This document shows positions 24,611 through 33,308 of a DNA stretch of 51,376 nt, piece after piece (within the stretch, counting starts at the first letter, position 1; each line of letters starts with the position of its first letter). The stretch spans positions 1-51,376 of IMG/VR virus record IMGVR_UViG_3300020401_000022; one strand, written 5' to 3'. This DNA is from a virus. Made by a program: the position numbers and the translations under genes. Under the pieces are notes generated by a model. That model was not told the DNA's origin. It ran no database searches and saw only the letters and a program-made list of their open reading frames with translations.

Positions 24611-25344
24611 TACCAGTATTTGCTCCACTTAAAAATCAAATAGACTTCAGTGAACATAAGATTGTTGAAGAACTATTAGGTAATGATATTGATAAACACA
24701 GTGTATTAGCCACTACTACATTTGAAGATGGACAATCAAGATGGAAAGGTGTTATGTCATTTGAAGATGAAAAGTTTGCTAAAACTAAAGATGTAATACA
24801 CTATGAAGGTAGTGATGATTCAAGGTCAATTGTAAGAGGTATGGATACGTTTTGGATGACTAATCTTACTTACCATGATGAACGTTCCAGATATGAGAGT
24901 TGGGATTATCAAAGAACAATACCATTATGGGTAGAACATCAGCACCCTTGGAAGTTTAGAGACGATTTGAATATACCTTACACAATAACTGTAATTGAAC
25001 AATTACCTTTTGAATATGTCACTACTGTCAGATGTATTTTACAAAGTCCTCCATCAATTGGTGTTATACATGCTGATTCTGGTAAGAAAATGAATCAACA
25101 ATATTATGCTGATGGTAATGGTTCTATAACTATTAATGTATTAGCTGGTGGTGCTAATCTTTGGGTTGAAACAGATACTGGTGAAAAGATGATTGATGAA
25201 TCTAAATGGAAGGTTTGGCATTTTGATGATTCAAATCCTCACTGTACTACGGAGACGAAATCACGAAGAATACAATTAAGAGTATTTGGAAAATTAAAAT
25301 CAGATTATAAGACGTTCTTAGATTTCGAACACGCAATCTATTAG
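24607..25344 (+). CDS. 2-oxoglutarate/Fe(II) oxygenase-like protein 2
   Basis: A 245-residue protein. The C-terminal part has a candidate triad: His155 and Asp157 in GVIHADSGKKMN, His212 in SNPHCTTETKS, and Arg221/Arg225 in RRIQLRVFGKL. This fits a double-stranded beta-helix oxygenase of the aspartyl hydroxylase type. Residues 1-140 are unlike the other copies. It is translationally coupled to the upstream gene, and its stop overlaps the convergent minus-strand gene by 4 bases. Substrate unknown. Confidence 0.6.
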   Translation: MIPVFAPLKNQIDFSEHKIVEELLGNDIDKHSVLATTTFEDGQSRWKGVMSFEDEKFAKTKDVIHYEGSDDSRSIVRGMDTFWMTNLTYHDERSRYESWDYQRTIPLWVEHQHPWKFRDDLNIPYTITVIEQLPFEYVTTVRCILQSPPSIGVIHADSGKKMNQQYYADGNGSITINVLAGGANLWVETDTGEKMIDESKWKVWHFDDSNPHCTTETKSRRIQLRVFGKLKSDYKTFLDFEHAIY

Positions 25345-26357
25345 ACTGGTTCTCCACCTTTGTATTGGTCTTTCGCATAAACACCTAATCTAGCATTATC
25401 AATTTCAATCTTATCTACTTTTTGCCTTCTTTGATTATACCTAGCTACATAAGTAGGTTCATATCCTCCTTTAGGAACTTTTGGTCTTACTACTTTATGA
25501 GTAGATGTAATTTTGTAAACACCATTACCACCAGTTAGTGTCATTTGACCTTGGTGAAATTCATCCACATTATATGGTGATGGACTCTTACCAGCTTCAG
25601 GACCATATAAAGTTAATTGTTGAACTCTTTTATCTTTTACTTTTCTTACTAGTTTATCACCAGAACGTAAACCATCAGGTCTAGCATCTTTGACTGCTTG
25701 TGCAAAATCTTGTACCCTTGGATTTTTTGCTAAATTTTTGTCTTTAGCAATACCACCATACTGTTGAAAGTCTCTTGCAGTCGAACCAGCTTTATGTGAT
25801 ATAAAACCTACTTGTGTTTTACCATCAAGACCAATAAGTGAAAAATCAGATTTTGGATTTCTATCTCCTCTATACGGTGGTGTTTTGATTACATCAGTGA
25901 CTTTTACTTTTCTATTTCTGATTATTATTGAAATGTAAGGTGTGCCTTCTTTTTCTATTGTTTGTAGTAAATGATTTCTAAAACTTGTTAGGTATGCATC
26001 TTCAGCCGCCTCTCCAGAACCAGCACCTCTTCCACCAAACTCAGGTGTTTTAAATGTATCTTTAATATTAAGTGCTTTACCATTTACAAAAAACTTAACT
26101 TTTGTATTAGTAGATTTAGGGTCTTCTAAAGTAGCTTGCATAGATTCAACACCATGTTCTACTCCATTTACTTCTATCTTTTTATCTAAAACTGCTAATC
26201 CATTTACAGTTAGTATCTCTTCACCATTTCTTATTTTGTCTACTAAAATAGTTATACGACCACGCTTTCTCATTTTACCTAAGTCATTTCTTAGCCACTG
26301 AGGTTTAGAAGCTTCATCTAAAAATTCATTAAATTTTTTATGTATTTTTGTTTTCAT
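25341..26357 (-). CDS. Hypothetical protein, possible PD-(D/E)xK nuclease-like fold
   Basis: A 338-residue basic protein. The segment NPKSDFSLIGLDGKTQVGFI then SHKAG (about residues 167-192) has the Asp...x-x-Lys layout of restriction-type nucleases, but the acidic residue normally preceding the lysine is replaced by Ser-His, so this is weak. AEDAYLTSFRNHLL and STARDFQQYGGIAKD could be DNA-contacting helices. It is third in a minus-strand operon after the desaturase and diiron protein, overlapping the latter by 4 bases (ATGA). Function not assigned. Confidence 0.6.
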   Translation of the reverse strand: MKTKIHKKFNEFLDEASKPQWLRNDLGKMRKRGRITILVDKIRNGEEILTVNGLAVLDKKIEVNGVEHGVESMQATLEDPKSTNTKVKFFVNGKALNIKDTFKTPEFGGRGAGSGEAAEDAYLTSFRNHLLQTIEKEGTPYISIIIRNRKVKVTDVIKTPPYRGDRNPKSDFSLIGLDGKTQVGFISHKAGSTARDFQQYGGIAKDKNLAKNPRVQDFAQAVKDARPDGLRSGDKLVRKVKDKRVQQLTLYGPEAGKSPSPYNVDEFHQGQMTLTGGNGVYKITSTHKVVRPKVPKGGYEPTYVARYNQRRQKVDKIEIDNARLGVYAKDQYKGGEPV

Positions 26358-27424
26358 TTTAATGGCTTACTTAATTCTTCCCAACTAGTTTCATAATCAT
26401 TATCACCGTCAGCATAACCCATGACACCTAGCTTTTCGTATTCAGGTATCAGTTCATCATGCAACAGTCCAATCTTTTTAAGGTTAGGCATAATCCTACT
26501 AAATAATACATCTTGGAATTGTGTTTGAAATACATTCTCTTTCATATAGTTTTCAGTCTCATCAAAGTCTAATCCATATTGTTCCCAAACTTCAAATGCT
26601 CTTAATCTATTTCTGCTCACTGTACAAGCTTCCAAAGCAAATTTAGCTCTATCTAATTGGTCTTCTTCAGATAATGTCTTAACAAAATCAGCCAAATAGT
26701 TAATACCAAAAGTCACATGTCTAGCTTCATCTCTTATTATAAGTTCTAACATTTCTTTAAACACTGGGTCTCTTGTGCCTTCTTTTGCTGCATTAAAAGC
26801 AGCTAATGCTAGTCCCTCAATAATAACTTGCATACCAATAAATTTTAAATCCCATCTTTCATCAGTTAATATCTTATCTAATAAACCTTTTAGTGCTCTT
26901 CCAATTGGCCAGCTTTTTCTAAGTCTTGTTTGTATATACTTATTGAAACATTCTACATGTCTAGCCTCATCAAATGTTTGAGAAGCTGCATATAGTTTAG
27001 CATTAAATGTAGGTGCACATGAAGCTAATTGAGATGCAACAAGTAAAGCTCCTTGTTCTCCATGTAGGAACTGACTAACAGCCCATGAATTCATATCACT
27101 TAAAAATGCTATCTTCTTATCTTTATCCCATGTCTTGTATACTGGATGATTTGCCCATTGATTGTCTTCAAAGTCAAATTCTTCATCTTGCATACCAATA
27201 AAGTTTGGTGTCCAATCTACATCTACCTCTACATCCCAATTTAATTTCTTGCCCAAGTCATACAATTTTCTAATTCTATTATCTTGAACAGTATAGTCCC
27301 AATTGTATGAACCAGTCAAAGGTGTTTGAAAAATTTCTACAACATCTACTGGTAGAGACTTTTTAGGATAAGTACCATCAAACTCTATTATTTCTTGTGG
27401 ATTCTTTTTTTCTTGTATTATCAT
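26354..27424 (-). CDS. Ferritin-like diiron oxygenase
   Basis: A four-helix-bundle diiron protein. Numbering from Met at 27424 (356 residues), the iron ligands are Glu123 (FLHGEQGAL), Glu153/His156 (FDEARHVE), Glu203 (IIEGLAL) and Glu233/His236 (RDEARHVTFG): the full E...ExxH...E...ExxH set. This resembles the ribonucleotide-reductase R2/AurF/acyl-ACP-desaturase superfamily. It is not a normal R2 by overall sequence, and the reaction is unknown. I chose 27424 because ATGA overlaps the desaturase stop; a longer frame from 27472 is open. Its pairing with a desaturase suggests lipid or small-molecule oxidation. Confidence 0.78.
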   Translation of the reverse strand: MIIQEKKNPQEIIEFDGTYPKKSLPVDVVEIFQTPLTGSYNWDYTVQDNRIRKLYDLGKKLNWDVEVDVDWTPNFIGMQDEEFDFEDNQWANHPVYKTWDKDKKIAFLSDMNSWAVSQFLHGEQGALLVASQLASCAPTFNAKLYAASQTFDEARHVECFNKYIQTRLRKSWPIGRALKGLLDKILTDERWDLKFIGMQVIIEGLALAAFNAAKEGTRDPVFKEMLELIIRDEARHVTFGINYLADFVKTLSEEDQLDRAKFALEACTVSRNRLRAFEVWEQYGLDFDETENYMKENVFQTQFQDVLFSRIMPNLKKIGLLHDELIPEYEKLGVMGYADGDNDYETSWEELSKPLK

Positions 27425-28203
27425 TTTTTTAGGAGTAGTATAAACGGCTTTACGGGGTCGAGTTCCCACCACTTTTCACCTGGAAACATATTTGAAGGCC
27501 TGTGATGATGGTTGTTGTGCCAGTTTTCTCCTAATGCTATCGGTAGCATCCAAGGTGTATTTTTACTATCTTCTCTAGTTTCATATGTTCGATAACCACT
27601 CATATGATTCCAATAATTACTCATATTGGTACTAAATACACCCATGAATCCTGGTACAATACCTAAGAATAACAGTGCATTAAGTCCGCCAAAAGCGAAG
27701 AGTAAAGCATAGTAAGACAGAATAATAAGATGATACCAATCGTGAAAGAAGCCATGTACTTTATCTTTTAACATATGACGTGCATACATTAAAGCCGCAC
27801 TTGGCTTATCTCTAAATAATCTATCATCATAAAAAGAAAACAGGATTTTCCATCCATGTTCATGTGGAGAATGTGGGTCATACTCCTTATCTGTATAATG
27901 GTGGTGTTGTCTATGCATCATCACCCACGCTAATGGCGAACCGGTATTTGCGAGTATGCCAAGTAAGGAAAAAGCATACTCGACTATCTTATAAGTCTTA
28001 AATGACCTATGAGATAATAGCCTATGATATGTAAAATTAATTCCAAGAGCTATAATTGCAAACCACATAGCAAATGCTGCTACCCACCAACCAGCTGCTA
28101 CTGGTAAAGTGAAAGCATATATAACTCCGGCTAAAAGTAAGAGATGCTGATATGGAAACCATTCAGACCTCGGACGCGTAAATTGTTTAATATAGTTAAT
28201 CAT
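27421..28203 (-). CDS. Membrane fatty acid desaturase
   Basis: A 260-residue integral membrane diiron desaturase. The three histidine boxes are intact: HRLLSH (60-65), HRQHH (97-101) and HNNHH (229-233). Hydrophobic helices lie at about residues 20-55, 74-95 and 155-190. The layout matches the delta-9 acyl-CoA/acyl-lipid desaturases, which introduce a cis double bond using O2 and electrons from a carrier. Length is near that of short bacterial members. First gene of a three-gene minus-strand operon with an AATAAATA box before its ATG. It is an unusual phage gene and may remodel host membrane lipids late in infection. Confidence 0.9.
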   Translation of the reverse strand: MINYIKQFTRPRSEWFPYQHLLLLAGVIYAFTLPVAAGWWVAAFAMWFAIIALGINFTYHRLLSHRSFKTYKIVEYAFSLLGILANTGSPLAWVMMHRQHHHYTDKEYDPHSPHEHGWKILFSFYDDRLFRDKPSAALMYARHMLKDKVHGFFHDWYHLIILSYYALLFAFGGLNALLFLGIVPGFMGVFSTNMSNYWNHMSGYRTYETREDSKNTPWMLPIALGENWHNNHHHRPSNMFPGEKWWELDPVKPFILLLKK

Positions 28204-28207
28204 AAAG

Positions 28208-28215
28208 TATTTATT
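28208..28215 (-). promoter_or_regulatory. Late-promoter-like box AATAAATA for desaturase operon, offset 5
   Basis: Ends four bases (CTTT) before the desaturase ATG at 28203. No Shine-Dalgarno follows it. It makes the desaturase operon a candidate late transcript. Confidence 0.55.
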
Positions 28216-28219
28216 CTGC

Positions 28220-28227
28220 TATAAATA
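28220..28227 (+). promoter_or_regulatory. Late promoter box TATAAATA for plus-strand cassette
   Basis: A perfect octamer in the 34-base divergent gap, 11 bases before the ATG at 28238 and 23 before the in-frame ATG at 28250. The second ATG has GGGA about 8 bases upstream and may be the true start. Confidence 0.6.
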
Positions 28228-28237
28228 TATTTTTATT

Positions 28238-28927
28238 ATGGGAACAATAATGCGTCAACTTTCTATCGAAGACAGAGACCAAATCTATGACCTTATGATG
28301 CGTAGATATATTCAATTGTCTAAATCACCAGTTCAATCCAGAAGCAATGAAAATGTTCAAGAACAATTTAACTTATTTATGAATGAACACATGGATTTTA
28401 AATGGACTGACGGCCTCCCTAATGAGGTTAACAAAGGCAGAGCTTTTGGTGTATTCCATGAAGAAGAATTGATGGTAATACTAACTCAGAAATTTTCAAC
28501 AAGAAGAATGCCATCTTGGTATGTGGGTAATATGATTTCATGTCCATCACTAAAGAGTTATAGGACTGTTGCTGAATATACCGCTAAGTTATTAGATATG
28601 GCTGTATCAGATGCTGAAAAATATGGATATACACAGTTTTATTGGGTCACTTCTACAAAAGGGTGGAATAAAAGAGAGCAACTCTGGTATAACTATAGTG
28701 ATACCTTTAAAAGGTATAATGTCTTTATTGAGAATGTCATACCAGCTAATACTGAGCCAAAGTTTGATTATGAAAAAGTTATTACTGGTTATAGAAAACA
28801 TCCAATAGATTTGGCTATTAAATCAGCAAGAATAAAGCCACATTTAAGACATGAAACATTTAAAGAGTATTTAAAAGTAGATTATGTACCATTGCAGGAT
28901 TTAGATAATGAGTTCGGAAAAAGTTAA
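28238..28927 (+). CDS. Hypothetical protein, possible GNAT-like fold (copy 2)
   Basis: A 229-residue protein with an acetyltransferase-like order: GVFHEEELMVILTQKFS, then PSWYVGNMISCPSL, then a helix and QFYWVTST. Near the C-terminus VITGYRKHPIDLAIKSA matches the end of the next gene (IITGNRKWPVDMVIKS), so the two are tandem paralogues. No acetyl-CoA loop is certain. The start could be ATG at 28250 (MRQLSIEDRD), which has a better ribosome site. Function unknown. Confidence 0.6.
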   Translation: MGTIMRQLSIEDRDQIYDLMMRRYIQLSKSPVQSRSNENVQEQFNLFMNEHMDFKWTDGLPNEVNKGRAFGVFHEEELMVILTQKFSTRRMPSWYVGNMISCPSLKSYRTVAEYTAKLLDMAVSDAEKYGYTQFYWVTSTKGWNKREQLWYNYSDTFKRYNVFIENVIPANTEPKFDYEKVITGYRKHPIDLAIKSARIKPHLRHETFKEYLKVDYVPLQDLDNEFGKS

Positions 28928-29516
28928 AATATTAGATGAAAGCTGGAAAGAACCAGTTAAAGAATTACTAAAACTAAGAGATACTCATAGTGGTATGAAG
29001 AAAGATACTATTGCATTTGATAGTATTTGGAATGATGAATATCTTAATAAGTACTTTGACCCAAATGAGCCGTACTTTTTGTGGGGTTATATTGAAGACG
29101 ATAAATTAATTAGTATGTGTGGTGTATATAAATGGAAACTTATTCCAAGATGTACAACTACAATTTTTGTTTCTGATTATTCAGTGGGCATGAAAATATT
29201 TGCCATTGTAGAAGATATGTGGAAAGTTCATTTTAAGTGGATGTTAGAAAATGGTATCACACAGGGATTTACTTTTTCAGATGCAGAAACTACTCTTGAT
29301 GCAGTCACAGCAAAAACAAGGATGCAAAAAGCTAAAAAGAAACTATTACAAAGAGCTGGTGATAACCGTTGGTTTACACAAGTAGAAGAAATAGTAAAAG
29401 CAAATACTGATACAGCCTGGACTGGATTTAAAATCATTACTGGAAATCGCAAATGGCCAGTTGATATGGTAATCAAAAGTTATACTTACACAGGAAACTG
29501 GTTTGAAAAAGACTGA
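28908..29516 (+). CDS. Hypothetical protein, possible GNAT-like fold (copy 3)
   Basis: A 202-residue paralogue of the preceding gene, overlapping it by 20 bases. Shared features are FLWGYIEDDKLISMCGVYKW (beta-hairpin) and the C-terminal ITGNRKWPVDMVIKS signature, with a helical segment TAKTRMQKAKKKLLQR between them. It may act on host metabolites or sugars made by the downstream cassette, but nothing in the sequence fixes a substrate. Confidence 0.6.
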   Translation: MSSEKVKILDESWKEPVKELLKLRDTHSGMKKDTIAFDSIWNDEYLNKYFDPNEPYFLWGYIEDDKLISMCGVYKWKLIPRCTTTIFVSDYSVGMKIFAIVEDMWKVHFKWMLENGITQGFTFSDAETTLDAVTAKTRMQKAKKKLLQRAGDNRWFTQVEEIVKANTDTAWTGFKIITGNRKWPVDMVIKSYTYTGNWFEKD

Positions 29517-30513
29517 AGACATTATCTCACTAGCAAATGGTAAACCAATAGCTGTCACTGGCATAGGTCGTTCTGGCACATCTTTTTTAAACAGACAATT
29601 ATACAGACATGCAGTTATGAACAGCTCAGAACCTCAAGGCTTTTTAGAAGAATTCATGAGACTTTCCAGAGGCATATATGAGTATCAATGGGAACCTATA
29701 CCAAGAGTAAAAGATTTTAGTCAAGAATCAGCTTATAGTGGTTATTTGTTTTCTGCTCTCAGTACTAAAAGTAATAAAAAATATGCAGGATTTAATATAA
29801 CAACCGATGAAGCTCTAGAATATTTAAAACCAAGAATAGAGAAGCTAAAAGAGCACGGGTTAGATAATATACATTTGAAAATTTTTCCCATAGATTTTTG
29901 TGTATTACATAGAATTGATGAGGAGTTTTGTAATGAATTATTGTATCACTACCATTGGATATTTTTGTATAGAGAAGATTGGAAAGATGCATTTTCAAGC
30001 CTAATGTTTGGTGCAACTAGAGACAAGTTTCATTTCTTTGATGATGAAGATATTATGAATACAGATACTTGGAAATATGGTGGGGCGAAAGATTCAAAGA
30101 GTTTTGTAAATCCTTACACATCAACTGCAATAATGGACCAATCTTATGGCATGATAAACTCCATATTTACAAAAGAAGTCTCTTGTTCTATAATAGAGAT
30201 GAAAGAAATTAAAGAAATACCAGACAATTATAATGAGTTTTTAAATGTAAACTGTCCTTATAGACCAAATGATTTTTGGACACAATCACCAAAAATGTTT
30301 AGTAATAAAAAAGAATTTACAAATCAAGCCTTAGTAAACTTAGATAAAGCTAAAGATAGAGCTGAAAAAAGACTAAAACAAATTGTTGATGGTTCAAATG
30401 GACTGATGACTCTAGATGGTGACTCTTTGAGAATGGATAGTTCAAAATTAAGATATGGTAAACCTTATTTAGAATATAATGTAGGTACGCCATTTTTGGA
30501 GTATAATACTTAG
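29503..30513 (+). CDS. Sulfotransferase-like P-loop protein
   Basis: A 336-residue protein whose N-terminus has AVTGIGRSGTSFLNRQL (residues 17-33), the phosphosulfate-binding P-loop of sulfotransferases (GxxRSGTS type). Downstream IFLYREDWKDAFSSLMFGAT at about residues 153-172 resembles the 3'-phosphate-binding RNPxDxxxS region with the Ser retained. Such enzymes move sulfate from PAPS to sugars or lipids. The start codon is TTG at 29503, with AGGA seven bases upstream; no ATG lies in frame before the P-loop. It overlaps the previous gene by 14 bases. Confidence 0.7.
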   Translation: MKKTEDIISLANGKPIAVTGIGRSGTSFLNRQLYRHAVMNSSEPQGFLEEFMRLSRGIYEYQWEPIPRVKDFSQESAYSGYLFSALSTKSNKKYAGFNITTDEALEYLKPRIEKLKEHGLDNIHLKIFPIDFCVLHRIDEEFCNELLYHYHWIFLYREDWKDAFSSLMFGATRDKFHFFDDEDIMNTDTWKYGGAKDSKSFVNPYTSTAIMDQSYGMINSIFTKEVSCSIIEMKEIKEIPDNYNEFLNVNCPYRPNDFWTQSPKMFSNKKEFTNQALVNLDKAKDRAEKRLKQIVDGSNGLMTLDGDSLRMDSSKLRYGKPYLEYNVGTPFLEYNT

Positions 30514-31482
30514 ATGGAACATTTTTATACACACAATAATCATTTTAAGTGGGGATATAATAAGAAATGGTTTACACAAAGACAAAAACCTCAAGATAGA
30601 TATACTGTTGAATTTGGTGTAATTGATAATCCACTAAATTTTAAACAAGAGTGTTATAGAGCTGCAAGGTTAATTGATGAATATGCTTATGCTGTAGGTA
30701 CATCTATTGAACTTATGTTTAGTGGTGGTTCTGAATCTGAAGTTATGCTTCGTTCTTTTATAGACCAAGATATACCAGTCAATATTAATATAATGACTTA
30801 TGACCCACACTTAAACTTACATGACATATCTCATGCCATAGTATTTTGTGAAACACATAATCTTGATTACGTATTACATGAAGTACCAATACTACAGTGG
30901 TTGCATGAAGAAGGACTCAAATATGCATCATTATCACAGTCTATTTCACCAAGAATTTTGCCTCACATGCTGCTCATGGAAAGACTGAGTGAAGGTATAC
31001 CAGTGATGGGAATGGGAGAATGTTATATTGCACATGGTCATTTAAAACAATACTATGATTTAGTGGACGGTAAAATTGTACGTAATAGCAAAGATGATTA
31101 TGAACCTGCACCTTGGTACTTTTATGAAAGAGAAAAGATTAATAGTTGGTATAGATTTGCACAAAAACAAAATATAAAAGCAATACCAGGATTTTTCCAA
31201 TATACACCAGAACTTATGTATGCTTTCCTTGATGAAGAAATGACAAAGCAATTAGCAATGAATAATTGGCCTGGTAAATTATCTAACACTAGTACTAAAA
31301 AAGAAATATATTCAAAACACTTTCCTGGAATACTACAAAAGAAAAAGTACGATGGATTTGAACAATTAGCCAAAATGGATAATCAACTAAGACCTACATT
31401 ACAAAATGAGTATGGTGACTATTCTCAAGAAGTAAAAATTGAGTACAATGATTTGATAAAACAACTGAAAGGCGATAAATGA
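30514..31482 (+). CDS. PP-loop ATP pyrophosphatase-like (asparagine-synthase-like) protein
   Basis: A 322-residue protein with ELMFSGGSESEVMLRSF (residues 66-82), a PP-loop where the usual SGGxDS reads SGGSES. Later GMGECYIAHGHLKQYY could form the second active-site part, as in asparagine-synthase C-domains. These enzymes adenylate a carboxylate or carbonyl before amide or thiol transfer. No glutaminase domain is fused, so ammonia or another donor would be needed. It starts right after the sulfotransferase-like stop and overlaps the cytidylyltransferase by 4 bases. Confidence 0.68.
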   Translation: MEHFYTHNNHFKWGYNKKWFTQRQKPQDRYTVEFGVIDNPLNFKQECYRAARLIDEYAYAVGTSIELMFSGGSESEVMLRSFIDQDIPVNINIMTYDPHLNLHDISHAIVFCETHNLDYVLHEVPILQWLHEEGLKYASLSQSISPRILPHMLLMERLSEGIPVMGMGECYIAHGHLKQYYDLVDGKIVRNSKDDYEPAPWYFYEREKINSWYRFAQKQNIKAIPGFFQYTPELMYAFLDEEMTKQLAMNNWPGKLSNTSTKKEIYSKHFPGILQKKKYDGFEQLAKMDNQLRPTLQNEYGDYSQEVKIEYNDLIKQLKGDK

Positions 31483-31889
31483 AAATAGGATTTACCGCAT
31501 CGACTTTTGATTTATTACATGCTGGTCATGTACAGATGTTACGTGATGCAAAAAGTCAGTGTGATTATCTTATGGTAGGTTTACAAATAGACCCAAGTGT
31601 AGATAGAAAAGAAAAGAATAAACCTACTCAAACTATTGTCGAAAGATACACACAACTGAAAGGTATTAAGTATGTTGATGAGATTATACCTTATGCAACT
31701 GAGAAAGACTTAGAAGATATTTTAAGTCTATACACTATTGATGTAAGGATATTAGGAGATGAATATCGTGATAAAGATTTTACAGGTAGAGATATATGTA
31801 GACAAAGAGATATTGAAATATTTTTTAACAAGAGAGACCATAGATTCTCTACTACCGATTTAATAAAACAAGTGGAAGGCAACAAATGA
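31479..31889 (+). CDS. Cytidylyltransferase (glycerol-3-phosphate/TagD-like)
   Basis: A 136-residue nucleotidyltransferase. GFTASTFDLLHAGHVQML holds the HxGH motif (residues 14-17), and DHRFSTTDLIKQV near the C-terminus is the second signature. RILGDEY at about 86-92 is conserved in the TagD/GCT group, which makes CDP-glycerol or similar CDP-activated sugars for surface polymers. AAGG precedes the ATG by about 6 bases. It is translationally coupled to both neighbours. Confidence 0.82.
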   Translation: MKIGFTASTFDLLHAGHVQMLRDAKSQCDYLMVGLQIDPSVDRKEKNKPTQTIVERYTQLKGIKYVDEIIPYATEKDLEDILSLYTIDVRILGDEYRDKDFTGRDICRQRDIEIFFNKRDHRFSTTDLIKQVEGNK

Positions 31890-32617
31890 AAAAGATGTTA
31901 ATTACAGGTGCTTCATCTGGTATTGGTCAAGCTTTTGTAGACCATTACAAAGATAAGTATGAACTTATTACAACTGCAAGGACTGAGAAAGAGTGGATTA
32001 CCGACCCAGGTGATATCACAGACAAAGAGTTTAGAGCTGAGTTAATTAAAAAGCACAATCCACATGTCGTTATTAATAATGCTGGTGGATTTAGAGAATC
32101 ATTTGATGAGACATACCATTTGAATACTGTATCTGCTGGTGAAATCTTTGAAGGATTTTATGATAAGATGCTGCCGTACACTCATATTTTTAATGTAATA
32201 TCTTATGGTATTAGAATGTATGGTTGGCAAGATATGAGTAGAGAACGTTCATATTATTATTCAAGTAAAAAAGCTTTATATGAATTTGTAAATAATGTAA
32301 ATATGTCTAAATACAGACCAGTGCATGTATGTAATTTGATACCAGGTGTTGTAAAAACTGATGCTGTAGATGCTGATATTTTAAGAAAAACTCAAATCAA
32401 TAAAGGCATAGTAGAAGAAAATACTTTAGAGTACTATCTCAAAGAGAATTATCATAAAGGTAGAACACCATTTCATGCTTTCTTTCCTATTGCAAAAGAA
32501 GATTTACCAATAATATCTGAATTCATAATGACACTTCCAGACTACATAAATATAGATGATATTGTAATAGGAATGTTTAACAAACAAACATTTCCTGGTA
32601 AACCAACAACACAATGA
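31886..32617 (+). CDS. Short-chain dehydrogenase/reductase
   Basis: A 243-residue Rossmann oxidoreductase. The NAD(P) motif TGASSGIG is at residues 7-14, the NNAGG motif at about 64-68, and the catalytic YxxxK occurs in SYYYSSKKALYEF at about 127-139. PGVVKTDAV after it fits the substrate loop. The length is typical (about 250). GGAAGG lies upstream of the ATG and the start overlaps the cytidylyltransferase stop. It may reduce or epimerise a nucleotide-activated sugar in the same cassette. Confidence 0.88.
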   Translation: MKKMLITGASSGIGQAFVDHYKDKYELITTARTEKEWITDPGDITDKEFRAELIKKHNPHVVINNAGGFRESFDETYHLNTVSAGEIFEGFYDKMLPYTHIFNVISYGIRMYGWQDMSRERSYYYSSKKALYEFVNNVNMSKYRPVHVCNLIPGVVKTDAVDADILRKTQINKGIVEENTLEYYLKENYHKGRTPFHAFFPIAKEDLPIISEFIMTLPDYINIDDIVIGMFNKQTFPGKPTTQ

Positions 32618-32624
32618 GGAGTGT

Positions 32625-33308
32625 ATGCAAACGGGTGATTTTAATACAGCCGCTGAACTATTAAAAACTACAGCTAATTTTGATATTATCAAGATTAAAG
32701 CTGGTCTTGATATAAAAATGTACCGAGATATTCTAAAAGAAGTTGAAGCAAAGTTCCCGTTCTATAAAAAAGATAATCAAGAAACTTATGAAGGTTTAGC
32801 TTTACAATACTTTGATGAAGACAATCCTTATTCTGACGGTGTTAATCAAGCAGCTGGTTCAAATGAGTATGGCAGCTACAAAGATGTAGGTTATGAAAAA
32901 TACTTAAAAACTGGTGGAGAACATTTTGATGATTGGCAATATGATAGAAGTAAATTAAATGATGCTGGTAAAATGTTTCAGCCATTCTTTGATTTGTGTG
33001 CTGAAAAGTTTCCTGAATTACATTTATATAGAGCAAGGTTGCTAAAAACTCATCCTAGACATTTTTGCTTAGACCATGTTGATGAACCAAAGTCATTACG
33101 AATACATTTGCCAATTGTATCTCATAAGTGGTCAATAATGTATTTCTTAGATAAACCATACTATCTAAAAGCTGATGGAAGTGTTTACTTATGTAATACT
33201 GGTCACAAATTTCATTCATTCTATAATTTTTCTTCAGGTTTATTTAGAACTCACATTGTTGTAAATGCTAAATTAAAATCAGATATGGGTCAATATGTGG
33301 TGGGCTAA
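32625..33308 (+). CDS. Aspartyl/asparaginyl beta-hydroxylase-like oxygenase 3
   Basis: A 227-residue protein with His151 and Asp153 in CLDHVDEPKSLRIHLPIVSH, the distal His at 194 or 197 (NTGHKFHSFYN) and Arg208 (LFRTHIVV). The order HxD...RIHLP...H...R matches the aspartyl beta-hydroxylase family. KADGSVYLCNTGHKFHSFYN closely parallels PADGSVYIMQVNNVHQIIN in the next gene, so these are tandem paralogues. GAGGAG lies 6 bases before the ATG. Substrate unknown. Confidence 0.75.
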   Translation: MQTGDFNTAAELLKTTANFDIIKIKAGLDIKMYRDILKEVEAKFPFYKKDNQETYEGLALQYFDEDNPYSDGVNQAAGSNEYGSYKDVGYEKYLKTGGEHFDDWQYDRSKLNDAGKMFQPFFDLCAEKFPELHLYRARLLKTHPRHFCLDHVDEPKSLRIHLPIVSHKWSIMYFLDKPYYLKADGSVYLCNTGHKFHSFYNFSSGLFRTHIVVNAKLKSDMGQYVVG

